From: an uncultured Flavobacteriaceae bacterium
GTDB lineage: Bacteria > Bacteroidota > Bacteroidia > Flavobacteriales > Flavobacteriaceae
Length of the DNA stretch: 37,314 bases
Direction: 5' to 3'
Assembly: GCA_913043275.1 (NCBI GenBank)
Contig: CAJWLL010000019.1
Location: 1-37,314, forward strand
The translations under genes were made by a program, and so were the position numbers. Each line of letters starts with the position of its first letter. The first letter of the stretch is position 1. The notes beneath the pieces were generated by a model. It made no database searches. It saw nothing but the letters and a program-made list of their open reading frames with translations, and was not told where the DNA came from. This document shows, in pieces, positions 9,169-17,497 of the stretch.

Positions 9169-9987
9169 TCATTTATTGAGAAGAACGATCACAGGATGAT
9201 GGTCGGAGGCCCAGCCTCCCATGGGAGTTTTCTTGTAAAGGTGCCTGGCTTGGAAGGCTTTTAAACCCTTAATGAAGATATAATCAATTCTCCTTTCACT
9301 TATTTTTTCGACATTAAAGCCATTGGAGGTACCATAATAAGGGTCTGATACTGCAAGATTTTTTTGTACATCTTCAAAATCAGATTGCATTTTTTGGATG
9401 GGAGCTTGATTTGGGGTCAAGTTGAAATCTCCCGTGATTATAAGTGGCAAATTTTCTTGATTCAGTGCTTTTACCTTTCTGGTGATTAAATCAATTGATT
9501 TTGCTCTAGCCAATACACCTCGGTGGTCAAAATGAGTATTGAAAACCCATATTTTATCTTGGGTCACTCTGTTTTGAAACAGACCGTAAGTGCAGATCCG
9601 TTCCAAAGAGGCGTCCCAGCCTTTAGAGACAGTATCTGGAGTTTCGGACAACCAAAAAGTATTGGATTCCAAAAGCTTGTATTTTTCTTTTTTGTAGAAA
9701 ATTGGACTGTATTCACCTTTTGTTTTTCCATCTTTTCTACCTACACCGATATGTTTATAGCTTTTTAATGCTCCAATCAAATCTTGCAATTGGGGGTAAA
9801 CCACTTCTTGCAACCCCATAAAATCAGCATTTTCATCCTTCAATAAAGAAGCCACAGTCTCCTTTCGGTTTTCCCAGACATTCATGCCATCCTTTGGGTT
9901 GTTGTAGCGTATATTATAGGAAATGGCTTTGATTGGTTGAGTCTGTTTAAATAATGCAAGGGTCAAAATCAATAAAAATCGGATCAT
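9169..9987 (-). CDS. Endonuclease/exonuclease/phosphatase family hydrolase, exported
   Basis: This 272-residue protein has a short hydrophobic leader and the DNase I-like metal-dependent phosphoesterase fold. The motifs are SYNIRYNN near residue 23, LQEV with metal-ligand Glu61, NTHFDHRG, TGDFNLTPN, and the closing SDHHPVIV with the catalytic Asp-His. Length and motif order match exported Bacteroidota members often annotated as endonuclease/exonuclease/phosphatase family proteins. The group includes nucleases, sphingomyelinases and sugar or inositol phosphatases, so the substrate is open. Location beside glycan enzymes suggests removal of phosphate groups or scavenging of extracellular nucleic acid, but this is inference. 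It converges with the GH78 gene and lies downstream of the sulfatase on the same strand after a gap of 113 bases that contains its own promoter-like box. Confidence 0.85.
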   Translation of the reverse strand: MIRFLLILTLALFKQTQPIKAISYNIRYNNPKDGMNVWENRKETVASLLKDENADFMGLQEVVYPQLQDLIGALKSYKHIGVGRKDGKTKGEYSPIFYKKEKYKLLESNTFWLSETPDTVSKGWDASLERICTYGLFQNRVTQDKIWVFNTHFDHRGVLARAKSIDLITRKVKALNQENLPLIITGDFNLTPNQAPIQKMQSDFEDVQKNLAVSDPYYGTSNGFNVEKISERRIDYIFIKGLKAFQARHLYKKTPMGGWASDHHPVIVLLNK

Positions 9988-10045
9988 GATTATCTGGTTT
10001 TTAAAAAGGAATTAAAGTTTAAATTTCTAAAAAAAACATAGATTC

Positions 10046-10053
10046 CAAAAATA
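10046..10053 (-). promoter_or_regulatory. Bacteroidota -7 box upstream of the phosphoesterase gene
   Basis: On the minus strand this reads TATTTTTG, an exact match to TAnnTTTG, about 58 bases before the start codon. A TTG lies upstream with a spacer of 25 bases, slightly longer than usual. It would allow transcription independent of the sulfatase gene. Confidence 0.3.
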
Positions 10054-10100
10054 AATAATATAATACTGAGAATTATCCCAATTTAAGATAGTAATTATCC

Positions 10101-11867
10101 TTAAAAACCACCTGGTTTTATTTTTTTGTCATGTCTATTGGGAGGGTAAAAGGTTTTCCCTATAATTCCATTGGCTAGAGATGTTATTCCATATTTATAA
10201 CCCAAACGGTGGGTGATAATTTCTAAAGTATCATTTGGTTTTTCTTCTATGGGTCCAGTATAAATCTTCCAACCCTTGTAGGGAGCCTTTTCTGAAGAAT
10301 AGCGGTAACCAATTCGTCCTCCTGGAGTTGGACAACTTAAGGTTACTTTACCCTTTTTGATATCAATTGTGGGGGCTCTAGTCAATTGGGCTTTGCCATT
10401 TGGATAAAAAGTCTTGATCAAATCTACTTCTTTTATAAATCCTTTGTCATCAATGGCTTTTATCCAACGATCACATTCTGTTCTTAGTGAGGCTAAAACA
10501 TCAGCAAAGAGAGGGTCATCTGAAATGTTACTCAATTCGTGGGGATCATTTTCTATATCAAAAAGTTCTTCTTCCACTTTTGATTTTCTAAACCATTGGG
10601 CTTGGTTCTCATCCAAGGTTCCGGCATTTCGCATACGAAGGAGCTCTTGCATGACTTCCATTTTTTCACGATAAGCCAGTGGAAGGTAGTAAGGGCGGTG
10701 GGGGTGAAAGTTTTTCAAATATTTAAACCGCTTGTTTCTTACCGCACGAATCATATCCACGCTTTCATCAAAACGATCGGCATGACCGTGAATAAAAGTT
10801 CTAGGGGTTTTGGAAATAAATACACCTTCAAAAGCTTGTCCTTGCATGTAGCTTGGTATTTGAATTCCTGCCATTGACAAAAGGGTGGGAGGGAAATCAA
10901 CAAAACTGATCAATCGACTATCCCTTTCACCGGCCCTAGAGCCTTCAGGGTAGCGGATGATGAGAGGAACATGAAGTCCAGAATCATACAGCAACCTTTT
11001 TTGTCTTGGGAGTGGTCCTCCGTGATCTGAGTACCAAACAATAATGGTTTGGTCCAAAAGCCCATCCTCTTCCAATTGTTCTAGAATTTTCCCAACCCCT
11101 TTGTCCATTCTTATGATATTGGTGTACATTCGCCTCATAGCGTTCTGTCCAATTTCGTTTTGTGGGAGGTAGGGAGGGACTTCAACCTTTAAATCCTTTG
11201 GAACCATAATAGGTACATGGGAATTTTTGTATTTGGAATCCGATATCTTAACACTTCTTTGGGGGGGGAATTCAACCCCATCAAAAATTTGCTTTTTAAA
11301 ATCCCACATTTTTGATTCGTGACTTACTCCAAAATTAAATATGGAAAAAAAGGGGGTTTCTTTGTTGGGTCTATTCCTCCAATGTGCATAGATACTAGAC
11401 TCGTCCCATGCTAGCTCTGATTTGAAAAACTGATAATCTTCTTTGGCATTATTAGTGGTGTAATATCCATTTTCTCGCATGATTTCACTGACCATTTTCA
11501 CCTCTGGAGGTGGGACAGCTTGATAGTCTATAATTCCAGCTTCTCTGGCAGCAGGTTGTTGATTAAGGGTGCGCATATTTTGGGCCCCAAAGGAGTTCGG
11601 ATATAATCCGGTGGCCAAAGTAGCACGGCTGGGGGAACAAACTCCCGATACAGAGAAATTGTGAGTATAAACTACACCCTCTCTGGCCAAGCGGTCCAAG
11701 TTGGGGGTATTGGCTCTAGAGTCTCCATAAGCATTAAGGTAATAGGGACTTAAGTCTTCTGCTACCAACCATAGAATGTTGAGAGGTTTATTTGTTTTGG
11801 AAATTTTGCAGTTTATAAGTAACAGAATACTTATAAATAAAATACTTAATTTAAATTTCTGCTTCAT
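10101..11867 (-). CDS. S1-family sulfatase with extra C-terminal beta domain, probable lipoprotein
   Basis: The enzyme hydrolyses sulfate esters or N-sulfates of glycans. It has the S1 sulfatase signature CSPSR at residues 77-81, in which Cys77 would be converted to formylglycine by an anaerobic or FGE-type maturase encoded elsewhere. N-terminal metal ligands are in the ILWLVAEDLS segment, and a later VWYSDHGGPLPRQK stretch supplies the calcium-binding Asp-His. The sequence resembles heparan N-sulfatase-like S1 members. The leader ends LLINC, so Cys20 may be lipidated with a non-standard lipobox. Residues of about 490-570 (PTIDIKKGKVTLSC onward) look like a chitobiase C-terminal/Ig-like beta domain, probably for binding or packing. 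A 274-base divergent region separates it from the CE15 gene. Substrate is unknown. Confidence 0.9.
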   Translation of the reverse strand: MKQKFKLSILFISILLLINCKISKTNKPLNILWLVAEDLSPYYLNAYGDSRANTPNLDRLAREGVVYTHNFSVSGVCSPSRATLATGLYPNSFGAQNMRTLNQQPAAREAGIIDYQAVPPPEVKMVSEIMRENGYYTTNNAKEDYQFFKSELAWDESSIYAHWRNRPNKETPFFSIFNFGVSHESKMWDFKKQIFDGVEFPPQRSVKISDSKYKNSHVPIMVPKDLKVEVPPYLPQNEIGQNAMRRMYTNIIRMDKGVGKILEQLEEDGLLDQTIIVWYSDHGGPLPRQKRLLYDSGLHVPLIIRYPEGSRAGERDSRLISFVDFPPTLLSMAGIQIPSYMQGQAFEGVFISKTPRTFIHGHADRFDESVDMIRAVRNKRFKYLKNFHPHRPYYLPLAYREKMEVMQELLRMRNAGTLDENQAQWFRKSKVEEELFDIENDPHELSNISDDPLFADVLASLRTECDRWIKAIDDKGFIKEVDLIKTFYPNGKAQLTRAPTIDIKKGKVTLSCPTPGGRIGYRYSSEKAPYKGWKIYTGPIEEKPNDTLEIITHRLGYKYGITSLANGIIGKTFYPPNRHDKKIKPGGF

Positions 11868-12141
11868 TTTTTATTTAAGGTTTGATAAATCCTCCCACAG
11901 CCTAAACATTCAAAATCTTCATAATCAAATAATTTTATGACAGTTAGAAGTAGCAAGTCTATTAATCTTGACATAACTATCCATACAAAAAATACGATTT
12001 TTTTAATTTTTTCGAGCATGAAAGTCCAATTAATTCCCATTCATGCTGCCTTTTATGCGAAGAGTTTATTTCAGCCTATTGTTGGGAAGAAAAAGACTAC
12101 TTTTTCATTTTCGTATATTTAGAATTATAAACGGTTGTATC
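11868..12141. other. Divergent intergenic region between sulfatase and CE15 genes
   Basis: This 274-base region must hold the promoters of the leftward sulfatase and the rightward esterase. I find only a 7-of-8 match to the -7 box (TATATTTA at 12114-12121) before the esterase, with no well-spaced -33 element. Short open frames inside it look like chance. Confidence 0.4.
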
Positions 12142-13416
12142 ATGATTCAAAAAATCCTATTTGGTGTTATAGCTTTCGTATTTGTTTACCATCTTTCTGC
12201 TCAAAAAACTACTCCAACTATCAAAAATGAGGCAGATGTCCCCTTATATGAATTACCCCAGCTACTCACTACAGAGAATGAAAAACAAATAGATACTTCT
12301 TTGGAATGGGAGCGTCTGAGACGTCCTGAGATCCTTTCCTATTTTGCAAATCAGGTTTATGGAGTATCTCCAGATAAACTTAATTTTCAAGAAGTGGATG
12401 TCTTAGATAATGAGCCAGCTGCATTGGGTGGTAAGGCCATCCGTAAGCAAGTAAACTTAAATTTTAAAAAGGGAAATAAATCCATTAGCATATCCTTGTT
12501 AATCTATTTACCTAATAAAAAAATTAAATCGCCGGTATTTTTGGCTTATAATTTTAAAGGAAATTATTCTGTGAATACCGACCCAGCTATTTTAATCAAT
12601 GGAAAAAAAGAAACTGAATTGAGTAAGGAAGAACTCAAAAAATTTAATGTAAGTGATAGAGGAGGGCGAAGCTCTAGATGGGCTATAGAGAAAATGATTG
12701 ATGCGGGTTACGGTTTGGTGACGGTAGATTATAACAATGTAGATCCCGATCAAAATGATTTTTCCGATGGGATTCATTCGCTTTTTTACAAACCTGGACA
12801 ATTGGCACCTGCTAAAAACGAATGGGGCTCACTCTCGGCATGGGCATGGGGAATGTCTAGGATAATGGATTTTTTGGAGACTGAATCAATGATAGACCAC
12901 AAAAAAGTGATACTTTTCGGACATTCTCGTTTGGGAAAAACTGCATTGTGGGCAGGGGCAAATGACCATCGTTTTAGTATTGTGATTTCGAATAATTCCG
13001 GATGCGGTGGGGCAGCACTATCCAGAAGGAGATTTGGTGAAAAGGTTTCAGACATCAATACCAACTACCCCCATTGGTTTGCCAAAAACTTTCACAACTT
13101 TAATGAAAACGAAGCCGCATTGGCGGTCGACCAACATATGCTCATTGCACTAATAGCTCCAAGGCCAGTCTATGTGGCCAGTGCAAGTCAAGATGCATGG
13201 GCAGATCCGAAAGGTGAATTTTTGGCGGCCAAAGCGGCATCACCCATCTATCGACTCTATGGAAAAAAGGGTATTGAAAGTGAAAAATTACCACCCGTTA
13301 ACACCCCTTTTCACGGAGCTATAGGGTATCATTTGAGAAATGGAAAACATGATGTTACTGACTTCGACTGGCAGCAATACATTGAGTTTGCTAATATGCA
13401 CTTCGAATCAAATTAG
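12142..13416 (+). CDS. CE15 glucuronoyl esterase-like alpha/beta hydrolase, exported
   Basis: CE15 enzymes cleave esters of 4-O-methyl-glucuronic acid, as in lignin-xylan links, and marine relatives may act on algal uronates. This 424-residue protein has a signal peptide ending in HLSAQ and the nucleophile elbow GHSRLGK with Ser262, where classic CE15 enzymes show GCSRxGK. NNSGCGGAALSRR follows, and a C-terminal PFHGAIGYHLRNGKHD block supplies the catalytic His. The start is ATG at 12142, because upstream in-frame Mets add 33 residues without sense before the signal peptide. It ends on the plus strand four bases into the last codons of the convergent sulfatase. Acetylxylan-esterase annotations are common for this subgroup, so methyl- or aryl-uronate hydrolysis is likely but not proven. 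Confidence 0.82.
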   Translation: MIQKILFGVIAFVFVYHLSAQKTTPTIKNEADVPLYELPQLLTTENEKQIDTSLEWERLRRPEILSYFANQVYGVSPDKLNFQEVDVLDNEPAALGGKAIRKQVNLNFKKGNKSISISLLIYLPNKKIKSPVFLAYNFKGNYSVNTDPAILINGKKETELSKEELKKFNVSDRGGRSSRWAIEKMIDAGYGLVTVDYNNVDPDQNDFSDGIHSLFYKPGQLAPAKNEWGSLSAWAWGMSRIMDFLETESMIDHKKVILFGHSRLGKTALWAGANDHRFSIVISNNSGCGGAALSRRRFGEKVSDINTNYPHWFAKNFHNFNENEAALAVDQHMLIALIAPRPVYVASASQDAWADPKGEFLAAKAASPIYRLYGKKGIESEKLPPVNTPFHGAIGYHLRNGKHDVTDFDWQQYIEFANMHFESN

Positions 13417-14978
13417 TCAATGGTGCTTCCCCACCAGTCCTCATTGGGAAGATAATTTGGATTAAGTTGAAATGCCCTTCTTTTTTCAACTTTTAATTTC
13501 ATTTTTTGTTTGTTTTGAAGGACCCATTCTTTCTCCTGCTTATCATCGTGAAGTGGATCTATCTTAGGAATTTTTGCCCCTGTTGAGCTGAGCCAATTTT
13601 CCAATTCACTTTTTAAAGCCATTCCATGTTCCGGAAATTGATCAATAATATTTTTTGTTTCTCCCATGTCTTCATTAAGTTCATATAACTCGTTTTTTCC
13701 ATCTTCAAAATAGTGGATCAGTTTCCAGCCTCCTTTTCGAATAATGGCACTGGGATCCCCTCCCTGATTTCCGTAATGAGGATAATGCCAAAAAATAGAA
13801 CGCTCCTTAAAATCTTTATTCTTTAAAAGTGGTACCAGACTTTTTCCATCTACACTAGTGGGGTTTTCGATCCCCGCCAATTCCAATAATGTGGGGAACA
13901 AATCCGCTCCAGTTACAGGTGTATCCACTATTTTTACGGGATTTTTGATTTGGGGGGCTTTGATAAAGAATGGGATACGGGTGCCTGCTTCCCACTGATA
14001 GCCTTTACCACCGCGCAATGGAAAATTACTCGTTGCATAATCATCGCCAGCCGACACACCCCCATTGTCGGATACAAAAACAATAACCGTATTTTTATCC
14101 AGGTTCAGTGTATCCAAGGTGTTTAAAACATGACCCACAGCTTCATCCGTTTGCTCCAATAGACCAGCATAAACAGGATTATCTTGTTTGATTCTAATAG
14201 GCAACCTTTTTTCCATTTTAAACCCTTCTTCCAAAACCCCTTGACTTACAGCCTTTTTTTGGTATTTGATCCATTTTTCTTTAGTGGTTTGAATGGGTGC
14301 GTGAACGGCATAAAAACTCAAATACGCAAAGAAAGGTTTGTCTTTGCTTCCCTTTATAAAATCAGCTGTCTCTTGGGCCAATTTCATGGAGAGTGTCATT
14401 CCTTTTTCCTCTGTTTTATCTTCTAAAAAAGGGTTGTTAAAAGGAGAAAAGTATCCACCTGAATAGGGCCCCCCCCTGTGGTATCCCCCCTTGTTGATTT
14501 CAAAACCGTGATCGGTAGGAAGTGATTGCTGTTCTTCAGAACCCAGGTGCCATTTGCCGGCAAAAAAAGTTCTGTACTGCTGCGTTTTAAACACTTCAGC
14601 TAGTGTTGTCATCTCAAATGGGAGGTGCTTTATATATTCACTGGGCAACAATATGGTCTTACGTCCCACTGCCCTCCATTCTGTTCCGTATTTTGCACCA
14701 ATCCAATCGGTTATGCCATGAACCGTTGGGTACATGCCAGTCAATAAGCTTGCTCTAGAGGGACTGCAAACCGAGGCATTGGCATGTCCTTGTGTAAAGT
14801 GCGTTCCATCATAGGCGATTTTGTCGATGTTCGGTGTTTCATAAAAATCACTCCCCGTAACACTCAAATCCTTATGGCCTAAATCATCTACTACAATGAA
14901 CAGAAAATTAGGAGGAGGTGCAGTTTTTTTACAACTCCAAAAAGTAAACAAAACCAGTGTAAAAGTTATAAATCTCAT
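13413..14978 (-). CDS. S1-family sulfatase, probable lipoprotein
   Basis: This 521-residue arylsulfatase-type enzyme carries the formylglycine motif CSPSR at residues 71-75 (Cys71 modified), metal ligands in FLFIVVDDLGHKDLS, AGKWHLG around residue 140, and VFVSDNGG for the calcium site. The leader ends TFWSC, so Cys16 is a likely lipid anchor. It resembles exo-acting S1 sulfatases found in polysaccharide loci of marine Bacteroidota. It is the last gene of a minus-strand operon, starting seven bases after the transporter gene, and its end overlaps the convergent CE15 esterase by four bases. It differs from the sulfatase at 10101-11867 in length and lacks that protein's extra beta domain, so the two probably remove sulfate from different positions. 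The substrate is unknown. Confidence 0.92.
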   Translation of the reverse strand: MRFITFTLVLFTFWSCKKTAPPPNFLFIVVDDLGHKDLSVTGSDFYETPNIDKIAYDGTHFTQGHANASVCSPSRASLLTGMYPTVHGITDWIGAKYGTEWRAVGRKTILLPSEYIKHLPFEMTTLAEVFKTQQYRTFFAGKWHLGSEEQQSLPTDHGFEINKGGYHRGGPYSGGYFSPFNNPFLEDKTEEKGMTLSMKLAQETADFIKGSKDKPFFAYLSFYAVHAPIQTTKEKWIKYQKKAVSQGVLEEGFKMEKRLPIRIKQDNPVYAGLLEQTDEAVGHVLNTLDTLNLDKNTVIVFVSDNGGVSAGDDYATSNFPLRGGKGYQWEAGTRIPFFIKAPQIKNPVKIVDTPVTGADLFPTLLELAGIENPTSVDGKSLVPLLKNKDFKERSIFWHYPHYGNQGGDPSAIIRKGGWKLIHYFEDGKNELYELNEDMGETKNIIDQFPEHGMALKSELENWLSSTGAKIPKIDPLHDDKQEKEWVLQNKQKMKLKVEKRRAFQLNPNYLPNEDWWGSTID

Positions 14979-14985
14979 ATGTCAA

Positions 14986-15846
14986 TTATTCTTTAAAGCT
15001 TCGGATGCTCTCGATTAATACCGTGCCTAAAATCAGTACACCTCCAAAAATTGTATTTAAAGCAGGATATTCTCCTAGGACAATCATTCCTATGATGATC
15101 CCATAAACTGGCTGTATACTACTTATTATGCTAGCAGTACTAATTGTAAAATTCCTAAAACTGTAAATAAATAATGTGTGACCTGTAGCGGTGGTCAGCA
15201 ATGCAAGAATTAAAATTGCAGGAAGAGACGACTGCAAGCCTGTTATATCGTAAACGAAAAATACCGGGGAGAGCAATACAGAAACAATGATCAATTGGTA
15301 AACCATCAAAATAGATCCCTCATATTCGGTTGACTTAGATTTCATGTAGATGTTCCTGATAGAATAACATAATGCTGAAAAAACTCCAAAACCTATGGCT
15401 TTAAATTCATCGTTTTTCAAACTAAATTCTGGGACCAAAAAATAAATACCCGTCAAAACCATCAATCCCAAAAGAAGATTTGATTTTTTGAATTTAATAT
15501 TTAGCATCAGGGGTTCTAGAAAAGCAGTAATAATTGGGTAAGTAAATACAGAAAGCATTCCAATGGCCACACTCGAAAGTTTTAAGGAAATGAAATAGGC
15601 GATCCAATGGATTCCCATCAAAACTCCACTTAAAAAAACAGTTCTCTGGTCTTTTTTATGAATTTTAAAACTCAATTTTTTCCACCTACAGAAAAGGTAT
15701 AAAAAAACACCTCCTATCAACGCCCTTAGAAGAATGATCAAGGGAACGGGGAGGTCGATATACCTTCCTAAGGTTCCCGATGTGCTGATTATTAAGACAG
15801 CAAAATTAAGTTGAATTAGATTTTTTAAATATTGTTTTTTTTGCAT
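14986..15846 (-). CDS. EamA-family (drug/metabolite transporter superfamily) inner-membrane permease
   Basis: This protein has about ten hydrophobic helices arranged as two EamA repeats, with the usual charged loop between them (around the FRNIYMKSKS segment). At 286 residues it is normal for the family. I use ATG at 15846; the preceding codon is a TTG that could also start. The ATG overlaps the stop of the upstream oxidoreductase gene by one base (TGATG), implying coupled translation, and the sulfatase gene follows after seven bases. EamA proteins move small metabolites such as amino acids, purines or sugars across the inner membrane, in or out. Being locked between a periplasmic oxidoreductase and a sulfatase suggests a sugar-derived substrate, but that is inference from position only. 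Confidence 0.85.
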   Translation of the reverse strand: MQKKQYLKNLIQLNFAVLIISTSGTLGRYIDLPVPLIILLRALIGGVFLYLFCRWKKLSFKIHKKDQRTVFLSGVLMGIHWIAYFISLKLSSVAIGMLSVFTYPIITAFLEPLMLNIKFKKSNLLLGLMVLTGIYFLVPEFSLKNDEFKAIGFGVFSALCYSIRNIYMKSKSTEYEGSILMVYQLIIVSVLLSPVFFVYDITGLQSSLPAILILALLTTATGHTLFIYSFRNFTISTASIISSIQPVYGIIIGMIVLGEYPALNTIFGGVLILGTVLIESIRSFKE

Positions 15847-17315
15847 CAAGCCAATTTATAAAATTCTTCCCATCCATTTCTTGGGGGATAACCTTTTAAA
15901 AGTTGATTGGCTAAATCGTTATTTGTGATGGTTTTTGTTTGTCTGTCAAACAGAATGGTTTGGTTGAGCTGTTGGGCAATCGTACCAAGGCAAAAAACTT
16001 GACTTAAAGGAGCAGACACCTCGAAGGGAGATAATGTATTTTCTAATCCACGGCATGCATTTATAAAATTCATAAAGTGATTGGTTTCACTTTTGTGGTA
16101 TTCCGGCAAGTTATTTTGAACGTCTTTTGCATTTTCATCGGGAAGTATGCTCAATGTCCTACTGTGGGAGCCACCCTTAAAGGTAAGGTCTTTACCATAG
16201 ATCACTTTTCCAGGCTTGATTTTTTTGGGGATTACCATTCCTTTATTGGTTTTTGCTCCAGTATCAACCTCAATATCTTGGTAATTCTCAGGTACTTCTG
16301 GCAGGTTTTCCACACCGTCTTGCCAAGTGACTTTTACCTTAGGCATTTCCCCCCTCTTGGGAAAATAAAAGGCCAATGTAGAGGATTGGGGATAAAATAA
16401 ATTGTTGTGTCCTAATAATTGCTTGGGTTGAATTTTTTCTGGGAGTCCAAGATCGAGAAACTGATGAAAGCCGTCCATAATATGAGCACCCCAATCACCT
16501 AGGGCACCGTTTCCAAAGGCATACCAACATCTCCATTGGCCATCTATAAAATCCTTGTGAAAATCATGGTAGGGATAAGCCACATGCCAAGCATCCCAAT
16601 CCAAAGTTTTTGGGACTTTACCTCCTACTGGGAATTTCTTCATCTGAGTGTTCCATCCATGCCATCGGCGACGCCCATTCATGTGCGCAGTGATTTTTTT
16701 AACGTCCTTAATCACTCCCTTTTCAACCCATGTTTTAAACTGGTAATAATTGTCTTGACAATGCCCTTGATTACCCATTTGGGTAGCTACATTGAATTTT
16801 TTAGCCGCTCTAATTAACATTTCCGATTCATCAAAAGTTCTAGTTAGAGGCTTTTCTACATATACGTGCTTTCCTAGAGACATGGCAAGAACAGTGATCG
16901 GAAAATGTGAAAAATCTGGAGTAGCAACACTTACAGCATCAATCTGATCTCCCATTTCATTAAACATGGCTCTAAAATCCTGATATCGATTTGCTTTTTT
17001 ATGGATACCCATCGTTTTGAGTGTCTTTTTTCCTCCCATATTGATATCACAAAGTGCGATCACATTCGCAGCACCAGTAGCATAAAGGTCTCTCACTACA
17101 CTTGTCCCCCTATTTCCAATGCCACAACAGGCCAAATTGACTTTATCATTAGGAAGGACTACTGCCTTTTGAATAACTTTTCCGGAGGAATCTCGAATTT
17201 CTTTCTTGGCAAAAAGAACATTGCTAGGGAGAACAATTAGTGATCCAATGGATATAGTAGTTTTTTTAATAAAGTCTCTTCGGTTTTTGTTCTCTTTATT
17301 ATTTATTTTTTTCAT
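15846..17315 (-). CDS. Gfo/Idh/MocA-family oxidoreductase with Tat signal
   Basis: This 489-residue NAD(P)-binding sugar oxidoreductase has a twin-arginine leader RRDFIKKTT with Arg12-Arg13, followed by a hydrophobic stretch, so it is exported folded with its cofactor. A Rossmann segment (VNLACCGIGNRGTS) is followed by ALCDIN, and YVEKPLT carries the family's conserved Lys. The C-terminal part, rich in His and Trp (RWHGW, GDWGAH), matches the large Bacteroidota subgroup of exported Gfo/Idh/MocA proteins, some of which act as glycosidases or retain tightly bound NAD. It is the first gene of a three-gene minus-strand operon with the EamA transporter and a sulfatase. The exact reaction is unknown; a role in processing released sugars or in NAD-dependent glycoside cleavage is possible. 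Confidence 0.9.
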   Translation of the reverse strand: MKKINNKENKNRRDFIKKTTISIGSLIVLPSNVLFAKKEIRDSSGKVIQKAVVLPNDKVNLACCGIGNRGTSVVRDLYATGAANVIALCDINMGGKKTLKTMGIHKKANRYQDFRAMFNEMGDQIDAVSVATPDFSHFPITVLAMSLGKHVYVEKPLTRTFDESEMLIRAAKKFNVATQMGNQGHCQDNYYQFKTWVEKGVIKDVKKITAHMNGRRRWHGWNTQMKKFPVGGKVPKTLDWDAWHVAYPYHDFHKDFIDGQWRCWYAFGNGALGDWGAHIMDGFHQFLDLGLPEKIQPKQLLGHNNLFYPQSSTLAFYFPKRGEMPKVKVTWQDGVENLPEVPENYQDIEVDTGAKTNKGMVIPKKIKPGKVIYGKDLTFKGGSHSRTLSILPDENAKDVQNNLPEYHKSETNHFMNFINACRGLENTLSPFEVSAPLSQVFCLGTIAQQLNQTILFDRQTKTITNNDLANQLLKGYPPRNGWEEFYKLA

Positions 17316-17451
17316 AAAATTTTATTTTTCGATAGGTAGGGGGTATCCTAATTTTCAATCGGTTTATAATAAGACCTGTGAAACATTTTCAACAAATTGA
17401 TCGTTATCTAATATAGAATTAAAAATTTTAAATAAAAATCAGATTAAATCA

Positions 17452-17459
17452 TAACTTTG
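17452..17459 (+). promoter_or_regulatory. Bacteroidota -7 box for the GLPGLI gene
   Basis: TAACTTTG matches TAnnTTTG exactly and lies 38 bases before the start codon, a sensible leader length. No clear TTG -33 element is seen at the usual spacing. The 182-base region also has to serve the leftward oxidoreductase operon, for which I see no good box. Confidence 0.45.
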
Positions 17460-17497
17460 TAAACCATTCATACGATACTGTTAAATAAAAATAATTA

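Noticed and set aside
11937..12122. Short plus-strand open frame between the sulfatase and CE15 genes
   Set aside because: It has low complexity, no recognisable domain, and overlaps the probable promoter region.
12043..12141. N-terminal extension of the CE15 esterase by 33 residues
   Set aside because: The extension is basic and precedes a complete signal peptide starting at ATG 12142.
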